Shown here in pieces: positions 32,944 through 40,326 of a stretch of 40,326 nucleotides of DNA (its first letter is position 1; every line of letters begins with the position of its first letter). Source of the stretch: an uncultured bacterium (GTDB lineage Bacteria > Patescibacteriota > Patescibacteriia > Patescibacteriales > UBA12465); contig CALJZR010000008.1 of NCBI GenBank assembly GCA_937983635.1, positions 1-40,326 of the forward strand. Direction: 5' to 3'. Made by a program: the position numbers and the translations under genes. The notes beneath the pieces are model-generated. The model saw only the letters and a program-made list of their open reading frames with translations. It searched no databases and was not told the DNA's origin.

Positions 32944-35619
32944 TTATTGGCAATTACCATCCAAACCTAATAAATTAGTGGCAGTGCCGTAACAACAAGA
33001 AGGGTTAGAAATATCAGCGGCACAATTAGGGCCAGCGCTAGGCTTATAACAATTTTGATAGATGTCTTTAACGCCGGAACCAACTTGAGTCTTATAGCTA
33101 ACGGAGGCGGCTAATTCAGTATGATTTAAAAAGGCAAAGGTAAGGTCAGGTTCACCGTCCAAAGGGGAAACATCACGATTATCGGCTGTCACCCAATAGC
33201 CTAAAGGCGAGGGAGAAGAGCTGAAAATATTCAGCAAATGATGCTCAATATCTTTCTGGCCATTATTAACAATCACGCTGCCGGTCCGTAAACTGCTATT
33301 CATCATCAAGGTATTAAAGTTAATCTTTACCGCCTCTTTAGTATCAACGCCTAAACTATTATTATCTGGCTGAATGAAAGATATCTGCGGCGGTTCAGAC
33401 ATAATCTGGTCATTAATATAGAAAGACCATTTGTACTTATCCTTTAAATTCAGATTGTTAGCATCGTTTTCGTTATAAAAGGCTAAGGGGCCATCAGCAA
33501 AAACATCACGATTACCATCCAAAGAATTCAAAGAAGCATCAACGACACCATCTAATTGTTCAATATTAGAAACTGGATAATTTTTACCATTGCCGTCCTG
33601 ACAGGTCTGATAATTGGCAAAGGGGGCACAATGAGAAAATGGCTGGAAATTAGCGCAATCATTATCAGAGGCGCAAGTCTTTAAATTGGCAGCAACTAAT
33701 TCTACGGCTAAATGACTGTTGGCCGGTAAGCAGTAAATCTTTTCGCCGCAACCATTTTGGCCACATTCAACATCAGAAATAAACTCTACGGTTTTATAGG
33801 CATTGGCAATCATAAATTTACCGGCCAGATAATCGCCAACACAAACGTTATTTTCACACTTATAAGAAACACAATCGCTATTTTGCGTACAAGCAGCACC
33901 GGCGGGAGCAGACGCCTCGGCATTAATAATCCTAATGTAAGGACTAACGTCACTGGCTAAGCCGGAAACCAACAAAGGATTAACAGCTTCATTAAAATTC
34001 AATTGAATAACCGAATTCATCGGCCGGTCGTGTCTATCTTTAACCTCGCTTGAAGAAGTCCGATCTTGACCGCCATTAAAAGGTTGTAGGGAGAGAGCGG
34101 CCACATTGTTAGTGGCGAGACGAAAATTATTACCGGCAGATCCAGCCACCTTGGCAGTTAAAGTAATATGAGCAGCATTCTTGTCAACATTAACATCGGG
34201 ATGGCCGCTTAACTTAGCATAAATGGAAGTAGCAACGGCATTAACATCACAATTGCCAGGGGCAATTAAAATATTATTACCATTACCAGTGGAGGCAAAA
34301 GTATAAAGCTCGCCGCCAACTGTTAAGTTATCCGCTAAGACTTCGGGGGTAATGGCTATGTTCCAAGAATTACCCGCCTCATGACCATCAACTTGTAACT
34401 GAAAAAATCCCGGAAAGTTTATCTGATTTCCTGACCAATCAGCCACTCCCAGTAAAGACTGGCCGGCAAAAAGTTGCGCTTGAGTATTATTAATAGTGGT
34501 AACTACGGAAAGCGAAGAAAAATGACCATGATAACTAGAATCAATCGTGGCGCTACCATTTTGATTGCCGGATGTAGGCGTAACCCCCAAAACTAACGCT
34601 GGCTGATAAATATTAGGACAGTTCTCAACCTGGATAGAAGCTGCGGCCGCCACTGCTGGCTGCATAGAAGCAAAAACATCCTCTTCGTTATCAGGTAAGG
34701 GGAAAATTCCTCCTTTTATTACCTGAGGCGGGGTTAAGTCGATATTATTACTAACTTCAAAGCCCCACTGCAAAAAATCATTTTGACAAGTTTTAAAAAT
34801 AGAATCGCCGTTATCTTTCCTTAAACCACTGGTCAGCATCACGCTATAGTCCGTGTTACCATCGGGGCTACCTAAAAAATCTAAAGGCGTAATAATAAAA
34901 GTCAAACGATCACTGGAGGCGTGTACGTAGGCGCGACTGACGTTGGTATTATCATCGGGACAACTATTAGCACCGCAATTATCCCCCAAATCCTGACGGA
35001 AAATACGAATATTCTCAGGATTAATTAAACGACAAGTATCTTGGTTACAAGCGCAAGCATCACCCGCTTCATTTTGGCAGACACTCTCCAAATTCAAAGG
35101 TTCTTTAAAGGAAACAATAATAGAGGTATTACGAGCAACGGCGCTTTGGCCATTTTCTGGATATACTCTCTCCACCGTGCAAGCGCCAATAGCACCGGTG
35201 CCAACCAAGGCAGAATTATTTTGATCCCCGCCAAAAATACCGCCCACACCAGTTGCTTGCATCAAACGGCTAAGGATAAAGGAGGCAATCCCCCAAGAAG
35301 ACAAAATAATAGCTAATCCGATAATGGCATTCCTTAAAATCTTTCTAGCATCGTCAATCTTATCCTCACTGCCGCCACTAGTCATCCAAAGAAAACCGGC
35401 ATATACTATTAAGCCGACCGCTATTACCCCCAAAAAGAGCAGAGTGATGTTAATTATTCTAGCGATAATAACGCGAGGGTCAGTAGCACTTAAAGCAATC
35501 GTGTTGCTAATCTCGTTTACCCCCACATCAAGGTTCTGGGCAAAAGCAAAATTAGCCAGGCTGAGACCGGCGCCAATAAGCGCGAGAAATAATAAAAAAG
35601 AAAAAAATCTGCGACGCAT
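32944..35619 (-). CDS. T4SS-pilin-module surface protein with Big_5/SbsA-like Ig domains
   Basis: An 891-residue paralogue of the giant protein. It has a signal peptide (about 1-27), then the same two-helix pilin module (NLDVGVNEISNTIALSATDP, VYAGFLWMTSGGSEDKIDDA, NAIIGLAIILSSWGIASFIL) up to about residue 122. Two Big_5/SbsA-like Ig domains are visible (VERVYPENGQSAVARNTSIIV and IQPDNNSLGVDTKEAVKINF). Cys-rich loops (CTQNSDCVSYKC) lie between and at the C-terminus. The roughly 95-residue module is nearly the same in both proteins while the rest differs, so it is a shared anchoring unit on variable ectodomains. It is the first gene of the envelope block, with a divergent promoter facing relA. 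Confidence 0.78.
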   Translation of the reverse strand: MRRRFFSFLLFLALIGAGLSLANFAFAQNLDVGVNEISNTIALSATDPRVIIARIINITLLFLGVIAVGLIVYAGFLWMTSGGSEDKIDDARKILRNAIIGLAIILSSWGIASFILSRLMQATGVGGIFGGDQNNSALVGTGAIGACTVERVYPENGQSAVARNTSIIVSFKEPLNLESVCQNEAGDACACNQDTCRLINPENIRIFRQDLGDNCGANSCPDDNTNVSRAYVHASSDRLTFIITPLDFLGSPDGNTDYSVMLTSGLRKDNGDSIFKTCQNDFLQWGFEVSNNIDLTPPQVIKGGIFPLPDNEEDVFASMQPAVAAAASIQVENCPNIYQPALVLGVTPTSGNQNGSATIDSSYHGHFSSLSVVTTINNTQAQLFAGQSLLGVADWSGNQINFPGFFQLQVDGHEAGNSWNIAITPEVLADNLTVGGELYTFASTGNGNNILIAPGNCDVNAVATSIYAKLSGHPDVNVDKNAAHITLTAKVAGSAGNNFRLATNNVAALSLQPFNGGQDRTSSSEVKDRHDRPMNSVIQLNFNEAVNPLLVSGLASDVSPYIRIINAEASAPAGAACTQNSDCVSYKCENNVCVGDYLAGKFMIANAYKTVEFISDVECGQNGCGEKIYCLPANSHLAVELVAANLKTCASDNDCANFQPFSHCAPFANYQTCQDGNGKNYPVSNIEQLDGVVDASLNSLDGNRDVFADGPLAFYNENDANNLNLKDKYKWSFYINDQIMSEPPQISFIQPDNNSLGVDTKEAVKINFNTLMMNSSLRTGSVIVNNGQKDIEHHLLNIFSSSPSPLGYWVTADNRDVSPLDGEPDLTFAFLNHTELAASVSYKTQVGSGVKDIYQNCYKPSAGPNCAADISNPSCCYGTATNLLGLDGNCQ

Positions 35620-35644
35620 TTTATTTTAATTGAACCGCAAAGCA

Positions 35645-35653
35645 TGATATAAT
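35645..35653 (+). promoter_or_regulatory. Extended -10 promoter of the relA/spoT gene
   Basis: TGATATAAT (35645-35653) is an extended -10 (TGn before TATAAT). The -35 region is only AT-rich. The predicted start near 35660 leaves a 50-base leader without a clear Shine-Dalgarno. Confidence 0.6.
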
Positions 35654-35676
35654 TTAGACGCTAAGCAGTTAAGCAT

Positions 35677-35705
35677 ATTATAACATAAAGACGTAAACTT
35701 GAAAA
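35677..35705 (-). promoter_or_regulatory. Promoter of the envelope block (891-residue gene)
   Basis: TTTTCA (complement of 35700-35705), 17 bases and TATAAT (complement of 35677-35682) lie on the minus strand. Start is predicted near 35670, about 50 bases before the ATG. It overlaps the transcribed leader of relA, so the two transcription units should interfere. Confidence 0.5.
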
Positions 35706-35709
35706 CGCC

Positions 35710-37170
35710 ATGACTATCGATCGCATTATCAAAAAGTTCCAAGAAAATCATCCGGGTGAAGATCCGACAATGTTACGTTTAGCCTACGATTTTGCCGCCG
35801 AAGCGCACGCCGGACAACTCCGTAAGACTGGAGAGGAATATATCCAACATCCGCTCCATACCGCTTTTTTGTTAGCCGAAATTAAAGCCGATTTACCTAC
35901 AATAATCGCCGGCTTAATTCATGACGTCCCCGAAGATACCGACCGGACATTAGAAGACGTGGAGAAAAATTTTGGCGAAGAAATTGCCACCTTAGTAGCC
36001 GGCATTACTAAACTGGGAAAAATCAAATATCGCGGCATTGAACGCTATCGTGAAAATTTAAAAAAGATGTTTCTAGCGATGGCCGCGGATATCCGGGTTA
36101 TTTTCATTAAATTCTGCGACCGCCTCCACAATCTAAGGACCCTGGAAGGATTACCGCCAGTCAAACAGAAACGCATTGCCGAAGAAACTTTAGAAATATA
36201 TGCCCCTATTGCCGGCATGCTCGGCATTTGGCGACTGAAGTGGCAACTTGAGGACCTCTGTTTTAAGTATCTTTATCCGGAAAAATTCCAAGAATTGGAA
36301 CAAGAATATGAAGTCGAAAAAAAAGCCGAGAGAAATCAATATTTTCAAAAGATAAAAAAAGAATTGCTGCCACGCTTAGCTGAAGTAGAACTAAAATATG
36401 ATATTGAAGTCCGCTTTAAACATCTTTACAGCATTTACCAAAAAATGCAGCGCAAAGACAGAAAATTTGACGAAATTTATGACGTCTTTGCCCTGAGATT
36501 AATCGTGCCAGCAATCGATGATTGTTATAAAGCTCTAGGCGTAATCCATACTCTCTGGCGCCCTAAACCTAATCGTTTTAAAGATTACATTGCCGTCCCC
36601 AAGCCCAATGGCTATCGCTCCCTGCACACCACCATCTTTGGGCCAGAAGGAAAGGCTGTCGAATTCCAAATCCGCACTCAAGAAATGCACGAAGAGTCTC
36701 TTTATGGTCTCGCCGCCCATTGGTACTACAAATCCAAGCATCAGGGAGGAATGCAACCCCATTGGGTGAAAGAAATAATTGAAATCCAAAAGGAAATATC
36801 TGATACCAGCGAGTTAATTAAAAATATTAAACTTGATATTTTTAACGACCGCATTTTTGTCTTTTCCCCTAAAGGCGATGTGTTTGAGCTGCCGGAACAA
36901 TCAACGCCGATTGACTTTGCTTATGCGGTCCATACTAATGTTGGCAACCAGGCTACGGGAGCAATTATTAATGACCGTTTAGCAAAACTTGACCAAGAGT
37001 TAAAAAATGGCGATTTAGTGGAAATCATCACCGAAAAAGGGAGGCAGCATCCCAACCGCGACTGGTTAAAATTTGCCAAAACCAAAAGAGCCCGCGACCG
37101 CATCAGACAATTTGCCAAAAAAGGGCCCTTGGAAAACATCAAACGCTTTATTCCGGGTATGAAGTCATAA
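35710..37170 (+). CDS. (p)ppGpp synthetase/hydrolase, RelA/SpoT family, short form
   Basis: A 486-residue enzyme. The HD hydrolase domain is intact (HAGQLRKTGEEYIQHPLH, then HDVPEDT with H71, D72, E75 and D76). The synthetase domain at about 200-350 has FALRLIV and KPNGYRSLHTTI, plus EFQIRT...AAHWYYK. A TGS domain follows at about 385-445. The protein then stops after FIPGMKS, lacking the helical, zinc-finger and ACT domains of full-length Rel (about 720-740 residues). It makes and probably degrades the alarmone that controls growth during starvation. Having both active domains but no ACT suggests control differs from classic Rel. It is a single plus-strand gene, ending in a strong terminator. 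Confidence 0.92.
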   Translation: MTIDRIIKKFQENHPGEDPTMLRLAYDFAAEAHAGQLRKTGEEYIQHPLHTAFLLAEIKADLPTIIAGLIHDVPEDTDRTLEDVEKNFGEEIATLVAGITKLGKIKYRGIERYRENLKKMFLAMAADIRVIFIKFCDRLHNLRTLEGLPPVKQKRIAEETLEIYAPIAGMLGIWRLKWQLEDLCFKYLYPEKFQELEQEYEVEKKAERNQYFQKIKKELLPRLAEVELKYDIEVRFKHLYSIYQKMQRKDRKFDEIYDVFALRLIVPAIDDCYKALGVIHTLWRPKPNRFKDYIAVPKPNGYRSLHTTIFGPEGKAVEFQIRTQEMHEESLYGLAAHWYYKSKHQGGMQPHWVKEIIEIQKEISDTSELIKNIKLDIFNDRIFVFSPKGDVFELPEQSTPIDFAYAVHTNVGNQATGAIINDRLAKLDQELKNGDLVEIITEKGRQHPNRDWLKFAKTKRARDRIRQFAKKGPLENIKRFIPGMKS

Positions 37171-37175
37171 ATCAA

Positions 37176-37206
37176 AAAAACCGCCGCGTATTCCGCGGCG
37201 GTTTTT
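37176..37206. terminator. Bidirectional terminator between relA/spoT and rpsU
   Basis: AAAAACCGCCGCG (37176-37188), loop TATTC and CGCGGCGGTTTTT (37194-37206) form a perfect 13-base stem with T-runs both ways. It separates the two convergent transcripts. Confidence 0.93.
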
Positions 37207-37217
37207 GTAAGATATCT

Positions 37218-37448
37218 TTAGCGATTTTGAGTCTCTTCCAATTTACCAGTCTTGCGCAAAAATTCTTTCTTGCGCTGCATTTCCATGCTAGTTAAAGCAT
37301 ACTTTTTCTGTTGCCGCTTGGTTTTTTTTGGCTCTAAATGCTGTTTAGAGCGCGCCTTATCTAGTCTTTTGCTGTTTTTTAATCCTTTCTTGAATTTACG
37401 CAAAAAACTTTCAAAGCTTTCACCTGGTTTTCTTTTAAAATCAGCCAT
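37218..37448 (-). CDS. rpsU: Small ribosomal subunit protein bS21
   Basis: A 76-residue very basic protein. The signature GESFESFLRKFKKGLKNS near the start matches bS21, followed by a lysine-rich helical tail with YALTSMEMQRKKEFLRKTG. bS21 sits near the mRNA exit/anti-Shine-Dalgarno region and helps initiation. Its ATG overlaps the end of hisS by eight bases (ATGGCTGA), so translation is probably coupled. A GGAAGGTG ribosome-site-like sequence lies just upstream, inside hisS. Confidence 0.85.
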   Translation of the reverse strand: MADFKRKPGESFESFLRKFKKGLKNSKRLDKARSKQHLEPKKTKRQQKKYALTSMEMQRKKEFLRKTGKLEETQNR

Positions 37449-38799
37449 AAATTACACCTTCCTTTCTATTTACTTTTTTTTCTAATCTATCTTTAATTTT
37501 CTTAAAGGCTACTGTTTCTTGCACTCCAGATTCCATATCTCTCAAAAGTATAGTTTCATCCATGACTTCTTTTTTCCCTAAAATTAAACTTATCTTGGCT
37601 TTCAAACTAGCGGCTTCTTCCATTTGATTTTTCAAACTGTCGGTAGAGAAAGACTGACGAACGTTAAAGCCAGCGCGACGCAATTCTTCAAATAAAATTA
37701 AAGATTTAATTTTAGCTTGATCACCTAACTGGGCTAAAAATACCGCCTCTTCTTTAAAATCAGGTAAGACTAACTTATCTTTAATTTTAGCTACCAATCT
37801 TTCTAAGCCAATAGCGAGGCCAACCGAAGGAGTCGGCCGACCACCTAGGCTTTCCACCAAATTATCATAACGACCACCACCGGCTAAAGCTAATTTACTC
37901 TGCGCGACGCCATCATCATTAACTGGCCAGAATTCAAAAACAGTATCGTTATAATAGCTTAAACCCCGGACTAAATAAGGATTGAAATTATAAGGGATAT
38001 TTAATTCGTCTAAATATTCTAAAACTTTAGCGAAGTGCTCGCGGCTTTCATCGGATAAACAATCGGCAATTTGCGGAGCCTCGCTTAATAACTGTTGACA
38101 AGCCTCTTCCTTGCAATCCAACAAGGCCAACATATTCTTCCCTAAATATTTTTTGCAGTTGTTGCACAACTTAGAGCGGCGGCCGCGTTCTTTATAGAAA
38201 TTATTCAACTTGGTGCTATATTCTTTACGACAATCAGCCTTACCCAAGCTATTGATTTGAATTTGAAATTTAGTTTGCAAATCTTGAAAAAAATTATAAG
38301 CAGCCGCAATCAGCAAGGCCTCGGCCATCGGTTTATTTTCACCGATTATTTCCAAATTAAACTGAGTTGATTCGCGATAGCGTCCGGTTTGCATTTTTTC
38401 CCGACGGAAAATCGGACCAATGGAATAAAGGCGTACCGGCTGGGGCAATTCGGAAAAATTATTTTCAATGTAAGTGCGAGCAATACCTTGAGTTAATTCC
38501 GGACGCAAAACTCCGTTTTCTCCTTTTTCACAATCTAGGCTGTATAACTCCTTATCGTTATTATGCCGAGTCGCTTTCTTGTATAATTCCGCACTTTCAA
38601 TTATCGGAGTCTTAATGGCATTAAAGCTATAAAGCTCCGCTAAAGAAGCAGCTTTGTTAATAACAGTACTGAGATAACGAAATTCGGCCGGAACAATATC
38701 TTTCATACCTAAAAGACGATCAATCGCTTTAGCGCTTCTCTTTTCTACCGGTTTCTTAAAAGCAGGACTATGTTTTACAGGCATTTTTTTTCTAGGCAT
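37441..38799 (-). CDS. hisS: Histidyl-tRNA synthetase
   Basis: A 452-residue class II synthetase. Motif 2 region FRREKMQTGRYREST, the histidine loop LVRGLSYYNDTVFEF, GGGRYDNL and motif 3 VGLAIGLERL are all present. A C-terminal anticodon-binding domain follows from about residue 355. It charges tRNA-His with histidine. The N-terminus carries a basic extension of about 25 residues before GMKDIVPAE. In the histidine loop a Ser stands where many enzymes have RGLDYY. The ATG at 38797-38799 is preferred to an upstream TTG; a second ATG lies five codons in. It overlaps rpsU by eight bases and ends in TGA. Confidence 0.95.
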   Translation of the reverse strand: MPRKKMPVKHSPAFKKPVEKRSAKAIDRLLGMKDIVPAEFRYLSTVINKAASLAELYSFNAIKTPIIESAELYKKATRHNNDKELYSLDCEKGENGVLRPELTQGIARTYIENNFSELPQPVRLYSIGPIFRREKMQTGRYRESTQFNLEIIGENKPMAEALLIAAAYNFFQDLQTKFQIQINSLGKADCRKEYSTKLNNFYKERGRRSKLCNNCKKYLGKNMLALLDCKEEACQQLLSEAPQIADCLSDESREHFAKVLEYLDELNIPYNFNPYLVRGLSYYNDTVFEFWPVNDDGVAQSKLALAGGGRYDNLVESLGGRPTPSVGLAIGLERLVAKIKDKLVLPDFKEEAVFLAQLGDQAKIKSLILFEELRRAGFNVRQSFSTDSLKNQMEEAASLKAKISLILGKKEVMDETILLRDMESGVQETVAFKKIKDRLEKKVNRKEGVIYG

Positions 38800-38853
38800 A
38801 AGTTTAGAAGACAATAAAACACTAATAATTACCAGAACTATTTAAAAAGCAAA

Positions 38854-39423
38854 TTATTGCTGAGAATAATCAACTGGGTCATTAAAAATAGTAGCGCGAC
38901 TAAATGGCCAGCCACGCAAGAGTACCCGACCAGTAATAAAACTCTTATTAACACCACCGAAAGTGCGAGAATCTTTAGAAGCAGTCCGATTATCGCCCAT
39001 GACAAAATATTCGTCTTCACCTAAAGTTAACTTATCATCGCTATTGGAGTAGGTGGGAGTGCCATCATCTAGATAACGCTCAGGCAAAATTAAACCGCCG
39101 GGATATTCTTCATTATAAATAATCACCCGCGAATCTTTAACCTGCACCCCTTCTCCGGGCAGACCAATAATCCGCTTAATGTAATACTCCTGGGGATTAA
39201 GGGGGTAGCGGAAAACTACGACTTCACCTCGTTCAATCGGGCGGAAGCGATAGCTGATTTCATCAATAATCAAATACTCATGATCATGAAAAGTTGACTC
39301 CATGGACATGCCCTTAACATAAAAGGGCTGAATCAAAAAGTATCTAACTGGAATAATAATGGCAAAAGAAATAACTACCACTTTTATCCCCTCCCAAGCT
39401 AAAATTAAGAATTTCTTAAACAT
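38854..39423 (-). CDS. lepB: Signal peptidase I
   Basis: A 189-residue membrane-anchored peptidase of the S26 family, at the short end of the range. A single N-terminal helix (about 12-33) is followed by Ser40 in GMSMEST (box B) and by Lys83 in EYYIKRIIGLPGE (box D), the catalytic dyad. Box E is MGDNRTASKDSR at about 142-153. It removes Sec signal peptides at the outer membrane face, and so would process the large surface proteins encoded at 23932-35619. It precedes hisS on the same strand and has its own promoter with a structured leader. Confidence 0.96.
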   Translation of the reverse strand: MFKKFLILAWEGIKVVVISFAIIIPVRYFLIQPFYVKGMSMESTFHDHEYLIIDEISYRFRPIERGEVVVFRYPLNPQEYYIKRIIGLPGEGVQVKDSRVIIYNEEYPGGLILPERYLDDGTPTYSNSDDKLTLGEDEYFVMGDNRTASKDSRTFGGVNKSFITGRVLLRGWPFSRATIFNDPVDYSQQ

Positions 39424-39508
39424 AATGAAAAATTGCTAAGGGGATAAGCTTGTTTCTTAGTCGATCTAAATACTGAGAACAAGGCCGGCCGACTAGCAAT
39501 ATCTAATG

Positions 39509-39537
39509 AGCATATCACAAAAAACTAAAAAAGGCAA
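39509..39537 (-). promoter_or_regulatory. Promoter of lepB with a structured leader
   Basis: TTGCCT (complement of 39532-39537), 17 bases and an extended -10 TGATATGCT region (TATGCT is the complement of 39509-39514) predict a start near 39502. The leader of about 80 bases has alternative pairings: 39432-39438 with 39494-39500, 39458-39463 with 39490-39495, and 39449-39457 with 39476-39483. The last two exclude each other. Confidence 0.5.
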
Positions 39538-39556
39538 ATCAATAAAATATCAATTA

Positions 39557-40326
39557 TTAGCCAATAAACATTGCGTCGCCATAGCTGTAGAAGCGGTAGT
39601 GTTGAGCGATTGCCTCTTGATAGGCCGCGTCAACATTCTTCTTGCCCGCTAGAGCTGAAACTAGCATTAATAGGCTTGATTTAGGCAAATGGAAGTTAGT
39701 AATTAAAGCGTCGACTAACTGAAATTTGTAACCTGGATAGATAAAAATTTCCGTCCATTCTTGATACGCCTCACCCCAAACAGATCTTCCCTGCGCAATT
39801 GCCTGGCCATAAGATTCCAAAACCCGACAACTAGTTGTACCTACCGCCACAATTCTCTGCCCCTTTTGCTTGGCTCGCGCTAAAGCTAAGGCTGATTTCC
39901 GACTGATGACTGCCAATTCTGAATGCATTTGATGCTGGCGAATATCTTCGCTTTTAACAGCCGCAAAGGTGCCAAGGCCGACATGAAGGGTAACACTGAT
40001 AATTTCTATACCTTGCTTCTGTAATTGAGCGAGCAGTCGCTTAGTAAAATGAAGCCCGGCCGTCGGCGCCGCTACCGAGCCATTTTGCTGAGGAGCGGCA
40101 TAGACAGTTTGATAACGGCTGCGATCAAGTTTTTGACTGGCGCCAGGATTAATATATGGCGGCAAAGGCATGCGCCCTATCTTTTCTAAAGCCTTCCAAA
40201 AATTATTACTCCGCAGATTAAAAACCACCCGCCAAGTACCATCGCCTTGATCGGCCAATAAACGAGCAGATAAACCGTGACGGAAAACAACTTGTAAATC
40301 AGGATGTACCCGCCCCCCGACTAAAC
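39557..40326 (-). CDS. queA: tRNA preQ1 ribosyltransferase-isomerase QueA, N-terminus missing at the window edge
   Basis: The last 256 codons are present and the frame stays open to position 40326. The signature YQTVYA...GSVAAPTAGLHFT is the QueA core, followed by VTLHVGLGTF and NFHLPKSSLLMLVSA, the expected C-terminal segments. QueA transfers ribose from S-adenosylmethionine to preQ1 at the wobble position of certain tRNAs, giving epoxyqueuosine. No other queuosine gene is in the window. It ends about 55 bases before the lepB promoter region and no clear terminator is seen. Confidence 0.95.
   Translation of the reverse strand, partial: LVGGRVHPDLQVVFRHGLSARLLADQGDGTWRVVFNLRSNNFWKALEKIGRMPLPPYINPGASQKLDRSRYQTVYAAPQQNGSVAAPTAGLHFTKRLLAQLQKQGIEIISVTLHVGLGTFAAVKSEDIRQHQMHSELAVISRKSALALARAKQKGQRIVAVGTTSCRVLESYGQAIAQGRSVWGEAYQEWTEIFIYPGYKFQLVDALITNFHLPKSSLLMLVSALAGKKNVDAAYQEAIAQHYRFYSYGDAMFIG

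Noticed and set aside
26989..35619. Numerous plus- and minus-strand frames of 60-120 codons inside the giant genes
   Set aside because: Low-complexity shadows of Cys/Asn/Gly-rich coding sequence, rich in Ile/Thr/Val, with no start context.

Overview
The window reads as a chromosomal segment of a Candidate Phyla Radiation (Patescibacteria, Parcubacteria-like) bacterium. This is an inference, not a phylogeny. It rests on five points. There is a VirD4/HerA-like ATPase with a C-terminal CxxC-x17-CxxC zinc module. Giant Cys-rich secreted proteins begin with a two-helix T4SS-pilin (VirB2-like) module. Shine-Dalgarno sites are scarce. DNA precursor supply uses the anaerobic NrdD/NrdG route under NrdR. 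The gene set is compact and mostly minus-strand. TGA is used as a normal stop (hisS and the first glycosyltransferase end in TGA), which argues against the TGA-recoding lineages. No insertion sequence, CRISPR array, integrase or rRNA was seen.

Layout. Positions 1-7556 (minus strand, except two plus-strand tRNAs) carry ftsX (partial), ftsE, an RlpA-like/D,D-carboxypeptidase fusion, tRNA-Gly(CCC) and tRNA-Thr(CGT), an ftsB/divIC gene, a processive-type GT2 glycosyltransferase, a DEDDh exonuclease, the VirD4-like ATPase and a small membrane protein. Positions 7561-11361 form a deoxyribonucleotide module: nrdG, a detached glycyl-radical peptide, nrdD (one-base frameshift) and nrdR. It is headed by a good sigma-70-like promoter, two NrdR-box-like sites about three helical turns apart, and a tandem DnaA-box pair further upstream. 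Positions 11423-17904 hold a second GT2, ftsZ, ftsA, a prepilin peptidase and an O-antigen-ligase/TPR protein. Positions 18012-21569 hold secF and secD (minus) diverging from clpP (plus). Positions 21637-35619 are a single-strand block of seven envelope proteins: two calcium-repeat membrane proteins, two small membrane proteins and three large secreted Cys-rich proteins. Positions 35710-40326 hold relA/spoT (plus), then rpsU, hisS, lepB and partial queA (minus).

Working together: the window joins division (FtsEX, FtsB, FtsZ, FtsA), wall remodelling, the Sec pathway and signal peptidase, pilin processing and a large surface-protein locus. Sec (SecDF) and LepB would export the giant proteins. 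PilD and the ligase-like protein fit a type IV pilus or glycosylation pathway whose pilins lie outside the window.

Most unusual: (1) NrdD ends at an amber codon before its glycyl-radical segment, which is encoded by a separate in-frame small ORF with its own promoter-like elements and a perfect AAAGGAGG site; (2) the same T4SS-pilin-like module is fused to two giant Cys-rich, Ig/TIG/FN3-type surface proteins; (3) SecD, the VirD4-like ATPase and the D,D-carboxypeptidase carry unusual added domains. No gene-free stretch exceeds 300 bases.
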